Shown here: in pieces, positions 17,682 through 26,549 of the stretch
How the letters are laid out: each line of letters starts with the position of its first letter
Position numbering within the stretch: position 1 is the first letter of the stretch
Assembly (NCBI RefSeq): GCF_016924755.1
Contig: NZ_JAFFJX010000003.1
Coordinates: 474,567-538,566 of the forward strand
Direction: 5' to 3'
From: Longitalea arenae
GTDB lineage: Bacteria > Bacteroidota > Bacteroidia > Chitinophagales > Chitinophagaceae
DNA length: 64,000 nt
The notes under the pieces: generated by a model
Told to the model about the DNA's origin: nothing
The model's input: the letters and a program-made list of their open reading frames with translations, nothing else
Database searches by the model: none
Program-made: the position numbers and the translations under genes

Positions 17682-19343
17682 TCAGGTGTAATATACCAGC
17701 CCTACCCCTACGTCGGCCGAGCTATGTGGCAATCTCCTTGCTGTTTGCATTAATTTCACCCATATGTCGGCGGCAGTTGCCTGCGGATTTGCTTCCCAAT
17801 AGAGGGCAGCAACACCAGCTACAAATGGTGCAGCAAGCGAGGTACCGGTATCAACTGCATAGTATTGTTGTGGTAACCAGCTGCTTATTATGCCAACTCC
17901 CGGTCCGGAAATGTCTATTTGACCACCACCCGGCTCTATGCCTGCACATCCGCCATTATAAATTTCCATTTGCGCATCCACAGCAGCGACAGCCATAATG
18001 GATGGACAATTGGCTGGATGTAAAACCGGGGCTTTCAGGCCAAACTGGCGATCACTTTCATTGCCTGCAGCAGCGATCAGCAAAACACCTTCCCGGAAAG
18101 CGGCGGAGGCCGTACTCTCATAGGCTGGTGAATACTTTTCTTTTGCATTTGTAACGCCGCCTACAGACATCGAAATGATTTTACAACCTTGCTCCACCGC
18201 CCATTGAATGGCGGCCAGCAGGTCGCCATCACGGCCATTACCCTGGCTATCCAGCACCCTGCCTACATATAGGTCAGAACCGTGTGCCACGCCGTACTTG
18301 TAGCCGTAACCGCTATGGGTACTGCCACAAGCGATACCAGCACACATGGTGCCATGGCCGTATTCGTCGTCTGCAGCTGGATTGTCGTGCAGGAATGACC
18401 TGCTCACAATTTTCCGGCCCTTGAAAGCAGGATGTGAAGCTGTAGACCCAGAATCCAAAACGGCGATCTTCACGCCTTTACCGGAATGCGGTGCCCCGCC
18501 TACGTTAGTAGCATGTATACCCCACGTTGCATTGGCATCATCGGCAATTTTAGTAGTAGCCCCGGATAAAGAATAAATGAAGCGTTCCGGTTCGGTAGAC
18601 AGAAACTTATTCGCTCCATCAGTGGTAGCCATCAATTTGCCAAGCTTGTCCTGGCTCTGGCCGCCCACAATGGCCACATTGAGTTTATCATATATGAGGC
18701 CATCTGCCTGATCGAGTGCAGCCTCCAGGTTAAAATTCTTATCAGTCGTAAAATCGCGGATATTGGCCATACGTATAGAAGAACGGCTCGCCGTTTTTGT
18801 TTGCGATCTCGTGCTCGATTCAGGGTTAAGGACCACCAATTTATGGCCGGTAAATCGTGGCAGGCCAGATAATTTTCGTTCACCTTGAACGCCTCCAAGC
18901 CATTGTGGTATTGCTTCTGACGATAGTGCAGCTACTTTGGTTTTGGTGTATTGATTGTCCTTAATAAAAGTCAACAGTTTCTCCTGCAGTTCCTTGTTTG
19001 CTCCCAGCCCTGAAAGTGGTTCATCAATGGATATACCAATATCCGGCGATATATTCAGTGCCTGGGTCATCCTGTTTGTTACAACCGTAACATTCATCGC
19101 TTTTTTCTCAACAACTACATTTGTGCCGGTTTTGAGGTCTTTATTAAGAACTACCTCAACCGCCTCTTCTTTATGTACATTCGCTTTCTTGATCTTACCG
19201 GCTTTAGCGCCTGCTTTCTTGCCCTCTGCGCCACCCTGAATGTCACCTTTAGTGGCGGTACTTCGCTTGCTGGCCTCATTTACCTTCTTGGGGCTGGCTT
19301 TTTTAGAGGATGGCTTACTTCGGTTTAATTTCTTATTTGGCAT
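17682..19343 (-). CDS. S8 (subtilisin-like) serine protease without signal peptide
   Basis: A 553-residue subtilase. The catalytic triad is complete: Asp297 in VKIAVLDSGSTASHP, His330 in DEYGHGTMCAG and Ser502 in DTGTSLAAPFVAG, with the oxyanion Asn428 in AAAGNES. The domain occupies about 275-553. The first 80 residues are Lys/Ala/Ser-rich and disordered-looking, followed by about 190 residues of unassigned sequence that may be an unusual prodomain. There is no signal peptide or membrane segment, so it should stay in the cytoplasm or leave by a non-classical route. It starts 6 bases after a four-helix membrane protein gene and is followed by an I9-like gene. The substrate is unknown. Confidence 0.9.
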   Translation of the reverse strand: MPNKKLNRSKPSSKKASPKKVNEASKRSTATKGDIQGGAEGKKAGAKAGKIKKANVHKEEAVEVVLNKDLKTGTNVVVEKKAMNVTVVTNRMTQALNISPDIGISIDEPLSGLGANKELQEKLLTFIKDNQYTKTKVAALSSEAIPQWLGGVQGERKLSGLPRFTGHKLVVLNPESSTRSQTKTASRSSIRMANIRDFTTDKNFNLEAALDQADGLIYDKLNVAIVGGQSQDKLGKLMATTDGANKFLSTEPERFIYSLSGATTKIADDANATWGIHATNVGGAPHSGKGVKIAVLDSGSTASHPAFKGRKIVSRSFLHDNPAADDEYGHGTMCAGIACGSTHSGYGYKYGVAHGSDLYVGRVLDSQGNGRDGDLLAAIQWAVEQGCKIISMSVGGVTNAKEKYSPAYESTASAAFREGVLLIAAAGNESDRQFGLKAPVLHPANCPSIMAVAAVDAQMEIYNGGCAGIEPGGGQIDISGPGVGIISSWLPQQYYAVDTGTSLAAPFVAGVAALYWEANPQATAADIWVKLMQTARRLPHSSADVGVGLVYYT

Positions 19344-19349
19344 AAGTAG

Positions 19350-19838
19350 TTATGTATTTTGAGGTGATGTTGGTACTGGAGGTGTAGGTGGTACCGGATT
19401 TGACGGAACCGGATCGCCGGAAGGAGGATAGGTCACCAGCGGGACGACCAGCGTATAAATAGGCACAAGTATGGCTCCGATAAATTGCGGAGAATAAAGC
19501 CCTTGCGGTAAATAATACAAGGGACCGCCTAATGACAGCACCCATATAAGAAAGGAGACCATGCTTACCATTATTTGTTTACCATCTTTTATACCCGCTG
19601 CTCTTTTCAGATAAAACGGCATAATGATCAAAACCAACGCCAATACGATCCATTGCATCGGTGCATCATCTCCAGGTTTGGGCGCCTGATTCTTAATAAG
19701 CGTAAATACGCCTAAGTATACCGCAATGACGTCAGCAGGCACCAGTTTGATCACCTTTGCCAAATAAGGATCTTCATTGTTTGCAGCCTGCGGACGGATT
19801 ACGCCTGGTGCTGATTTTCTTTGGATTTGCCGTGACAT
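19350..19838 (-). CDS. hypothetical four-helix membrane protein with Pro-rich tail
   Basis: A 162-residue protein of unknown family. Hydrophobic segments lie at about 29-48 (KVIKLVPADVIAVYLGVFTL), 63-80, 90-110 and 118-137. The C-terminal 25 residues are Pro/Ser/Val-rich (GDPVPSNPVPPTPPVP) and probably extended. The N-terminus is basic and soluble. The first segment, with Lys, Pro and Asp inside it, is amphipathic and could be a surface helix. It lies between an exported protein gene and the protease gene, and the 6-base gap to the protease implies co-translation. A role as membrane anchor, target or effector of the protease is possible but unproven. Confidence 0.7.
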   Translation of the reverse strand: MSRQIQRKSAPGVIRPQAANNEDPYLAKVIKLVPADVIAVYLGVFTLIKNQAPKPGDDAPMQWIVLALVLIIMPFYLKRAAGIKDGKQIMVSMVSFLIWVLSLGGPLYYLPQGLYSPQFIGAILVPIYTLVVPLVTYPPSGDPVPSNPVPPTPPVPTSPQNT

Positions 19839-19892
19839 ATGCTTTGATTTTTATTTTTAAAAACAATTCGTGTTCTATTTAAAACAGGCGGA

Positions 19893-21422
19893 TCAATCTT
19901 CACTGGGCGCGGAGCTAAAGTTGAATGAGACCGATAAAAAGCCACCCAGACGAAGTACTTTTTTCGTCAATTCAGTGGATTCTATTTCTTCAAACCGCTT
20001 ATAACTTGGCCAGTCTTTATATTCTGGTTTGATGCGTTCTGCATAACCGATCGAAACACCTCCGCTTACCACCAACCGCCGCGTTAATTCAATGCTGGAA
20101 GGAAAGCCAAGACCAGCACCGATGAATAAACGTGACTTGGCTAGTGTTGAAAAATCGGGAGAAAGCCCAATGGTAAACATCGTTTGTATGGCATGACAGG
20201 TGGTCCTGTACCAGTGCACATTTATAACCGGTGAGAATTGATAAAGGTTATTCTTCTTATTTGTGTACAATTCAACCAGTGCAGTATCCGGACCATCGGT
20301 AGCATCTTTAGGATTTTTACGGAACTGGTATTCGGCATCATTGCCCCCAATGTTAACAGCCAGGCCAACACTGGCATTCACCCGGGCACCGCCATATGTT
20401 TTGATCCGCTGCGGCTCAATGGTAGTGATCACAGCTCCACGTTGATCCTTGAGTTCATCAGAGAACTCAATATAATCGCCACTGGCGTTACCGATCTTAC
20501 GGGGCCGTAAACTAAATGGCACCGAAAGCATGTTCTGTGCATTCGCCTGCATGACAGCCGCATTGGCAAGGAGCGTTGGATCCAGATAAATGGCCGTGAT
20601 CTCACTGTTCTTTTTACGCAGGTCGTTGATCAGCTTTTGTGTGGCTTCCCTTTCGGCCGTGGAAACTACAGAAGAGAACAAATCAAGTACGTTCTGAAGG
20701 CCAAGGATCTCTTCTTCCACTTTTTGTGTTTTCTCCAGTATGCCGTCAACTTTCGTTTTAACTATGCTGGTGATCTCTTCTACACTATTTACTCCATATA
20801 CTTTGACCGGGGCGAGGAAGGCCGCCTGCATCTGCTGTGGAGTATATAGTGCCGCATTGGCTGCTGCCTGCTTCATCAATGTATCTATCGTCATGATGCC
20901 CTTGAGGTCAATCGCTTCTCTTTTTAGCTGCAGCCAGCCACGTTCTATATTGATAAGAAATCCAGCTTTTAACTTTGTAAATCTTCTAGCGTCCTTATTT
21001 TTATTATCTTTTGCATCACCCGTTAAAGCCGCTGTACTATCAGTTTTATCGCCGGCGCCTTTAGCACCTGCCACCGCAGCCAAACCAGTCTGCAGCGCTG
21101 CGATGCCGTTGTTATAATTGGCATTAACAGCTGTAAATACAGGACTGGAACTAACCGCCCAGGGATTAACATTAAGGTATTTAATGATAACGGCCGACCC
21201 TTCCTTAATACAGCTCGGAATGGAAACAAACTCGGAATTTTGAACATCATAGGCAATAAATTCCTGTTTTGTTGCAATACCATCTTTGACATGCCTTTTT
21301 CTGTTGGCCGGATCTTTCGCTTTTTGAGCAGGCAATGTGTCCTCTCTTGTTAGCTCCGGTTGCCCATAAACGTAGATCGTTGCTGTAAGCAACATTGCCG
21401 AAATAAAACAATGTAGTCGCAT
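19893..21422 (-). CDS. exported protein with coiled coil and predicted C-terminal barrel
   Basis: A 509-residue protein with a clear signal peptide (1-20, ending TIYVYGQ). The region after it is Lys/Asp/Ala-rich. Residues about 215-275 form a strong coiled-coil candidate (KVEEEILGLQNVLDL, ERENDLRKKNSEI-type heptads). From about 330 to the C-terminus the sequence alternates as amphipathic beta strands (VNASVGLAVNIGG, LFIGAGLGF, LVVSGGVSIGYAE, LGGFLSVSFNFS), which suggests a small outer-membrane barrel facing a periplasmic coiled coil. I do not recognise the family. It is the first gene of the protease group, 54 bases before the four-helix protein. Confidence 0.75.
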   Translation of the reverse strand: MRLHCFISAMLLTATIYVYGQPELTREDTLPAQKAKDPANRKRHVKDGIATKQEFIAYDVQNSEFVSIPSCIKEGSAVIIKYLNVNPWAVSSSPVFTAVNANYNNGIAALQTGLAAVAGAKGAGDKTDSTAALTGDAKDNKNKDARRFTKLKAGFLINIERGWLQLKREAIDLKGIMTIDTLMKQAAANAALYTPQQMQAAFLAPVKVYGVNSVEEITSIVKTKVDGILEKTQKVEEEILGLQNVLDLFSSVVSTAEREATQKLINDLRKKNSEITAIYLDPTLLANAAVMQANAQNMLSVPFSLRPRKIGNASGDYIEFSDELKDQRGAVITTIEPQRIKTYGGARVNASVGLAVNIGGNDAEYQFRKNPKDATDGPDTALVELYTNKKNNLYQFSPVINVHWYRTTCHAIQTMFTIGLSPDFSTLAKSRLFIGAGLGFPSSIELTRRLVVSGGVSIGYAERIKPEYKDWPSYKRFEEIESTELTKKVLRLGGFLSVSFNFSSAPSED

Positions 21423-21601
21423 AATGAATGGGGTTTAATTGTAATTGGGGATATAAGCTGTTATAGCCTTCCCAAGATTACAAATAACCCCCTTCTTACA
21501 AGCAGGTGTTTTTCACGTATTTGGTCTGATAAATACCGTTAAAATACTGTTTTTTTACCCGTTCGATGTTCTGAACACCTAAGTAAGTGCAGGACTATTG
21601 T

Positions 21602-22546
21602 TTATTCAGCATACTTGATATGACCTTTCGTTCTATCAATGACCGACCTCACCCAGTCATATCCATCAACGGTCGACAATTTCAATAACAGCTCCTTGGG
21701 TAAATGGCTGATGCCAAGAAGTGCACCGGCTATTTGTCCGGCCAGTGATGCATTCGTATCGGTGTCGCCGCCGCACCCGATAACACTTTTATACATCTCA
21801 TACATTCCGATCCTACCGGCCTGGGTAGCCGCAAAAATGGCAAAGGGCACCGAGTTTACGACGTATCCATTGTTGCCCAGTGCGGCAATGGTCTTTATAT
21901 CTGACTTGCATTGAATGGCATTGATCTCCATTAATCTGTCCCGTACGCGGGTATCGGGCAGTGCCGGTATAATAAGCTCAAACAAATTATTTTTACCCGT
22001 CCACTCACCTGCTACAATTGCTTTCAGGGAAAGAAATATGGCCAGGGCGCCTACGTATGCTTCATCATTCCGGTGTGTGATCCAGCAGGCGCTTCTGATA
22101 TTTTCTCTTGACATATTTCCAAAGAACGCAAATGGCGCTATCCGCATGGCCGCGCCATTACCGGCAGCGAACTCGCCTGTGCGGCCAACCTGGCTCCAAT
22201 GAGCACCAGCTTCCAGTTCTACAATGGCTTTTAAAGTGCTTGCACCCAGTCCCGATAATCTTTTCTCTTTATAATAACGCACGAATACATCCGCCAGCAG
22301 ATCGGGCCGAAAATCAGCGGAAGCGCAAAGCGCTTCACAGGTGGCCATTGTCAATTGCGTATCATCAGTAAATGCCCATAGGGGATTCGTTTCTTTAGGT
22401 TTACTCAGGTAGAATGCAGTGGTACTGTCCGGAATTTTCAGATTTTCAAACGCACTGCCCCAGGCATCGCCTATGGCCCCGCCTAACATACAGGCTTCGA
22501 AGCGCTCGCGGAGTATGGCTGCTTTTTTCATTGTAGATCTGATCAC
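21602..22546 (-). CDS. ADP-ribosylglycohydrolase family protein
   Basis: A 314-residue protein of the ADP-ribosylglycohydrolase (DraG/ARH) family, which removes ADP-ribose from proteins or small molecules using two metal ions. The metal-binding motifs are all present: LGGAIGDAWGSAFE near the N-terminus, the acidic triad start FTDDTQLT (Asp61-Asp62), and the C-terminal GGDTDTNASLAGQIAGAL (Gly259 onward). Length is typical. A TAATTTTG box lies at 22565-22572. It is on the same strand as the protease group, 179 bases upstream. Whether it belongs to that group is open. A second ATG at 22531 is possible. Confidence 0.9.
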   Translation of the reverse strand: MIRSTMKKAAILRERFEACMLGGAIGDAWGSAFENLKIPDSTTAFYLSKPKETNPLWAFTDDTQLTMATCEALCASADFRPDLLADVFVRYYKEKRLSGLGASTLKAIVELEAGAHWSQVGRTGEFAAGNGAAMRIAPFAFFGNMSRENIRSACWITHRNDEAYVGALAIFLSLKAIVAGEWTGKNNLFELIIPALPDTRVRDRLMEINAIQCKSDIKTIAALGNNGYVVNSVPFAIFAATQAGRIGMYEMYKSVIGCGGDTDTNASLAGQIAGALLGISHLPKELLLKLSTVDGYDWVRSVIDRTKGHIKYAE

Positions 22547-22564
22547 ATTTGTACTGCCGGATCA

Positions 22565-22572
22565 CAAAATTA
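22565..22572 (-). promoter_or_regulatory. candidate -7 element for the ADP-ribosylglycohydrolase gene
   Basis: TAATTTTG on the minus strand matches TAnnTTTG about 18 bases before the ATG at 22546. The -33 box is not clear. Confidence 0.35.
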
Positions 22573-22670
22573 AATTAATAACGAATATGATAACTGCAGG
22601 CATTTGCCGGAACCTACACATTGATTATCTGCGAATGAACAAATTGCAAGTTTTTGTATATTCGTAAGAT

Positions 22671-23438
22671 ATGAAGCAAAATATGAAAGCACCTTTATTA
22701 CTTGTTCTCACGTTATTTACGATCTCGGTCTATTCGCAAAACACGCTCAACAATTACAAATATGTACTTATACCCGAAAGGTTTGGTTTCTCCAGATCAG
22801 ATGATCAATATGGCCTGAACACCCTGACGAAATTGCTGCTGGAAGATAAAGGGTTTACTGCTTTTGTAGGCAACGCCAATTTGCCGCCGGAAGTAGTGGC
22901 CAACAAATGCAATGCGCTGAACGCGGAAGTAGTGGAGAAAAAAGGCATCTTCGTTACCAACCTCACTTTGCAGTTGAAAGATTGCCAGGGCAATGTGATC
23001 TTCAAAAGCAAGGAAGGCAAAAGCCGCGAAAAAGAGTATCATACCGCATACAATCTCGCTTTAAGGGATGCTTTTACTTCCCTCAACGATGTGGCTTATA
23101 AATACGACGGCACAACCATTACACAAGCGCAACAACCAACAGCAGCGCCGGCAGCTGCTCCTGCTTCACAGGCCAGCCGGCCAGCGGCAGCTCCCGCAGC
23201 TGCGGCCATTACCGACGCTACCGGCACTTTATACGCACAACCGACCGCGAATGGCTACCAGTTAATTGATACAACCCCCAAAAAGGTATTGACCTTGCTG
23301 AAGACTTCCCTGCCCGACTATTACATCGCGGAAGGCGGCCCTTCGGCGGGTATTGTTTTCAAAAAGAATGAAGAGTGGGTCCTCGAGTACTATAAAAACA
23401 ATCAACTTGTGTCCCAGAAATTACAGATCAAGTTCTGA
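22671..23438 (+). CDS. hypothetical exported protein, 255 aa
   Basis: A secreted or periplasmic protein with a signal peptide (about 1-22, LLVLTLFTISVYSQ). Residues about 25-145 form an alpha/beta domain beginning YKYVLIPERFGF and containing DCQGNVIFKSKEGKSREKEYHTAYNLALRDAF, a pattern I associate with an uncharacterised family common in Bacteroidota. A Pro/Ala-rich linker (about 155-185) then leads to a C-terminal domain with alternating strands (LIDTTPKKVLTLLKTSLPDYYIAEGGPSAGIVFKK). No catalytic motif is visible. It is monocistronic and ends in a strong terminator. Confidence 0.7.
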   Translation: MKQNMKAPLLLVLTLFTISVYSQNTLNNYKYVLIPERFGFSRSDDQYGLNTLTKLLLEDKGFTAFVGNANLPPEVVANKCNALNAEVVEKKGIFVTNLTLQLKDCQGNVIFKSKEGKSREKEYHTAYNLALRDAFTSLNDVAYKYDGTTITQAQQPTAAPAAAPASQASRPAAAPAAAAITDATGTLYAQPTANGYQLIDTTPKKVLTLLKTSLPDYYIAEGGPSAGIVFKKNEEWVLEYYKNNQLVSQKLQIKF

Positions 23439-23460
23439 TCTGCCGGCATGATCTGATATA

Positions 23461-23506
23461 ACAATGCCAGGCGAGCCGGTTTTTTAAAACGGCAGCCTGG
23501 CATTGT
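23461..23506. terminator. bidirectional terminator
   Basis: ACAATGCCAGGC and GCCTGGCATTGT form perfect 12-base arms with a further CCG/CGG and T/A-rich inner part. It separates the exported protein gene from the convergent Gfo/Idh/MocA gene and may serve both. Confidence 0.8.
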
Positions 23507-23527
23507 GCTTTACAGGCCACTTGGGGT

Positions 23528-24916
23528 CTATATTTTTATATCCATGATCTTATTCTTCTTCCTGCTTTCTTCCGCCATAAAACCCATAATATGGCTTTCG
23601 ATGGACTCTTCAATGGTAGAGGTCAACAACTTGGGATTTTGCTGCGACACGGCCTGTACAAAGTCATGCGCCAGCAACCAGTCGCCGCCACCATGACCAT
23701 TATTTTTATAGCCTTCTACATCTTCGGCAATGGGCACCAGCTTCGTTTGTTTACCGGTCCTGAAATCAGTGACCACCAGCTCCGTCATATCGCCTACCAT
23801 ATCGCCCATTGAACCCATTACCCGGGTACGCCGCCGCTCGTAGGAAGTAAAGGCTTCCATCGAAAAACTGGCGGTGACATTATCCCCAAATTTGATATTC
23901 GAGATATAGTGATCGGGCTGGTCATTTTCCATACGGTACACACAACGGCCGTAATTGGTCGTGCGCAGTTTTTCCATGATGTGCTCGGCATGTTTCGCCT
24001 TGTCTTCCGGCATATCAAATACTCCTACCCTTTCCCTTTTATCGTGGTAGGTTTTGATGGCTGAATATGGACAACTGCGCTCAACCGCGCAGCCATCGGT
24101 ACAGCGGGCCGTGCTTCCGGCCGGAGCGTTCTCTTTTCTAAACCATTTCAGATCGCCCATGGCCACGATCTGTTTGGCCGGTTTATTAATGATCCATTTT
24201 ATGATATCGAGGTCATGGCAGGATTTAGCAAGTATGATGGGCGTGGTTTGTTTTGAATTATGCCAGTTGCCTCTTACATAAGAATGGGCCATATGCCGGT
24301 GCTCGATAGGTTCCAGGTGCTGCACACTCATCACTTCACCAATGGCTCCCTGCGCTATAAGCTCCCGCATTTTTACAAAGTAAGGTGCGTAACGCAATAC
24401 ATGACACACGGCCACAATACGGCCTGTTTTTCTGGCCAGCGCGAGAATGTTCCGGCATTCTTTTTCGGTTGGCGCTATCGGTTTCTCGAGCAGTACATCA
24501 TAGCCCATTTCCAATGCTTTCATACAGGGTGCATAATGCAGGTTATCGGGCGTGGTGATAATGATGGCATCGGCAAACTTTGGCCGTTCGAATACGCGTT
24601 CCCAGGTATCGAAGCGGTTGGCATCGGCAATCCCGTGCTTTTTGGTATAGCGCTCATTACGGATAGCGTTCGGTTCGGCCACGCCAACGATCTTGAGCAT
24701 CTCCGGAAATTTGGCGGCATAGTTGCCATACACATTGCCACGGCCGCCGGCGCCCAGTGTAATGGCCGTAACGGGTTTGTCGAGCCGCTTGTGCAAAGGA
24801 TTTTTTGGAACTTCATATACAACGGTGCCATCTGCCAAACGGGCCATTGCTTCTGACCCTATCACCGTAGCGCCGATACTTAGCCCAAGCTGCTTAATGA
24901 GATTTCTTCTGTTCAT
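23528..24916 (-). CDS. Gfo/Idh/MocA family oxidoreductase, Tat-exported
   Basis: A 462-residue NAD(P)-dependent sugar or inositol oxidoreductase. The N-terminus NRRNLIKQLGLSIGATVIG has twin arginines and a hydrophobic stretch, so it is probably folded first and exported by the Tat pathway to the periplasm. The Rossmann loop AITLGAGGRGNVYGNYA lies near residue 55, and the family EKP motif appears as VLLEKPIAPT (about 140). A Cys-containing insertion (CTDGCAVERSCPYSA, about 268-283) is characteristic of a periplasmic subgroup. It is the last gene of the sigma-FecR-SusC-SusD operon and so should act on the imported sugar. Confidence 0.9.
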   Translation of the reverse strand: MNRRNLIKQLGLSIGATVIGSEAMARLADGTVVYEVPKNPLHKRLDKPVTAITLGAGGRGNVYGNYAAKFPEMLKIVGVAEPNAIRNERYTKKHGIADANRFDTWERVFERPKFADAIIITTPDNLHYAPCMKALEMGYDVLLEKPIAPTEKECRNILALARKTGRIVAVCHVLRYAPYFVKMRELIAQGAIGEVMSVQHLEPIEHRHMAHSYVRGNWHNSKQTTPIILAKSCHDLDIIKWIINKPAKQIVAMGDLKWFRKENAPAGSTARCTDGCAVERSCPYSAIKTYHDKRERVGVFDMPEDKAKHAEHIMEKLRTTNYGRCVYRMENDQPDHYISNIKFGDNVTASFSMEAFTSYERRRTRVMGSMGDMVGDMTELVVTDFRTGKQTKLVPIAEDVEGYKNNGHGGGDWLLAHDFVQAVSQQNPKLLTSTIEESIESHIMGFMAEESRKKNKIMDIKI

Positions 24917-24945
24917 TGAATATATTTTGTTTGTTATTGTTTCAA

Positions 24946-26538
24946 CTAGTAGTGATCATTCTGTTCCATCGCGGGATTGGCCAGCATCTCCCGTTGCGGA
25001 ATGGGCCAGCGAAAATCACGGGCTTCATTGCAGGAGCGCACTTCCACTTTAACCGGTTCGTTGGTAGCAGGATCAACAGCCCCATATACCTGTCCATTCA
25101 TCACCATGCCCAGGATGCCCCAGCGGCGGATATCATAAAAACGCCCGCCTTCAAATGCCAGCTCCGATTGCCTTTCGCGGCGCACCAGCTCCCGCAGTTT
25201 TTCCTGCGTATTATATCTTGTAACATCTACCGGCGGCATGGAGGCGCGCTCCCGCACCTCATTTAAATACTTCACCACATCAGGATGATCCCATTGCTTC
25301 AGTTCCACCAGCGCTTCCACATAGTTGAGTAATATTTCTGCATACCGGATGATCATATAATCCAGCGTGCGGGTGCCGGTGCGGTCTTTGGGATCCAGAT
25401 ACTTTTTCACCCAATAACCGGTAGCTGTCGCATTTTGCGCACCCAGGCGATCGAGATTGGTTTGTGCAGCATCAAATGGCTTCAGGACATAAGACGAAAA
25501 TGTTTGTCCGGGTAACAACACAGAAGCAATGAGCCGCGGATCGCGGTTGTTTTTGTAATTGGGATCTTTCTGATAAATGGCCGCTGAATCGGCGCCGAGC
25601 TCCCAGATCGTTTTTCCCTGTTTGGTTTCATAATTATTCACTACAGCGGCTGTAGGCGACAGCACCGTCTTTCCACCTACGCCCAGCGGCGCAAAGGTGT
25701 TCCATTGTTGTCCACCACTCGTGTTTTCCCTGAAGAAAATTCTTTCTTTATTCAATTCACCGGTATAGAGAAAAAGATCGGCATAACTGTTCCTGGGATT
25801 GGCAGCGGTTTTATACAATTCGTATACACCCAGGTCGATCACCTTTTTGGCAGCGTCCCTGGCCGTTTCATATTCTTTGTAAAACAAGGCCAGCCGGCTG
25901 ATCAGCGACCAGCAGGTGCCGGCGGAGATTCTTTTCAGATCGGCATTATTATAAACTGCAGGCAGGTGATGGGCGCAGTCGGTCAATTCACTCACAATAA
26001 AATCGTACACATCTGCCTCCTTATTTCTTTCCAGGTAACTTTCTGCAGGGGTTACCGAAGTTCGTACAATAGGTATATCGCCAAAGAACATCAGCAGCTC
26101 CATATGATAATAAGCCCTCAATGCCCTGGCTTCATACTTATAACGGATCTTCAGGGAATCATCCATAAAACAACGGTCAACATTCTCTAAAAAGCGGCAG
26201 GCACGGCGGATATCTTTAAAATCATCTTCCCAGATGCCGGCCCCCACATTCCAGGTTGGGTTATGCAATCCTTTTACATAAGACTCATAATCGCCGCGGG
26301 TACTCTGGCGTGCAACCGCTTCATCACTCAATGCCGACAAGAACATCAATTGCCTGCCGGAAGAACCGTCGGGAATACCTGCATACACCGAGTTCAGGGC
26401 ATTGGTTGCATCGGCAGAAGTGTTCCACCATTCCGCATCGGAGATACTGGTGGGATGATCATGTTCCAAATATTTTTTACAGCCGGGAAAGAGTATAACA
26501 CCGGCAAGCATCGATATAAATAAAATAAATTGTTTCAT
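24946..26538 (-). CDS. SusD/RagB nutrient-binding lipoprotein (locus 2)
   Basis: A 530-residue surface lipoprotein with signal peptide ending LFPGC. The SusD pattern is clear: ALNSVYAGIPDG near the start, YKYEARALRAYYHMELLMFFGDIPIV (about 130-160), and LDYMIIRYAEILLNYVEALVEL plus ELAFEGGRFYDIRRWG at the C-terminal end. It should cap the SusC barrel encoded just upstream and bind the same glycan. The gap to SusC is 11 bases, and the Gfo/Idh gene follows by 29 bases. Confidence 0.94.
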   Translation of the reverse strand: MKQFILFISMLAGVILFPGCKKYLEHDHPTSISDAEWWNTSADATNALNSVYAGIPDGSSGRQLMFLSALSDEAVARQSTRGDYESYVKGLHNPTWNVGAGIWEDDFKDIRRACRFLENVDRCFMDDSLKIRYKYEARALRAYYHMELLMFFGDIPIVRTSVTPAESYLERNKEADVYDFIVSELTDCAHHLPAVYNNADLKRISAGTCWSLISRLALFYKEYETARDAAKKVIDLGVYELYKTAANPRNSYADLFLYTGELNKERIFFRENTSGGQQWNTFAPLGVGGKTVLSPTAAVVNNYETKQGKTIWELGADSAAIYQKDPNYKNNRDPRLIASVLLPGQTFSSYVLKPFDAAQTNLDRLGAQNATATGYWVKKYLDPKDRTGTRTLDYMIIRYAEILLNYVEALVELKQWDHPDVVKYLNEVRERASMPPVDVTRYNTQEKLRELVRRERQSELAFEGGRFYDIRRWGILGMVMNGQVYGAVDPATNEPVKVEVRSCNEARDFRWPIPQREMLANPAMEQNDHY

Positions 26539-26549
26539 GTTGTGGCAAA

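Noticed and set aside
24260..24856. 198-codon frame opposite the Gfo/Idh/MocA gene
   Set aside because: Antisense shadow; His/Phe-rich composition typical of reversed coding sequence.
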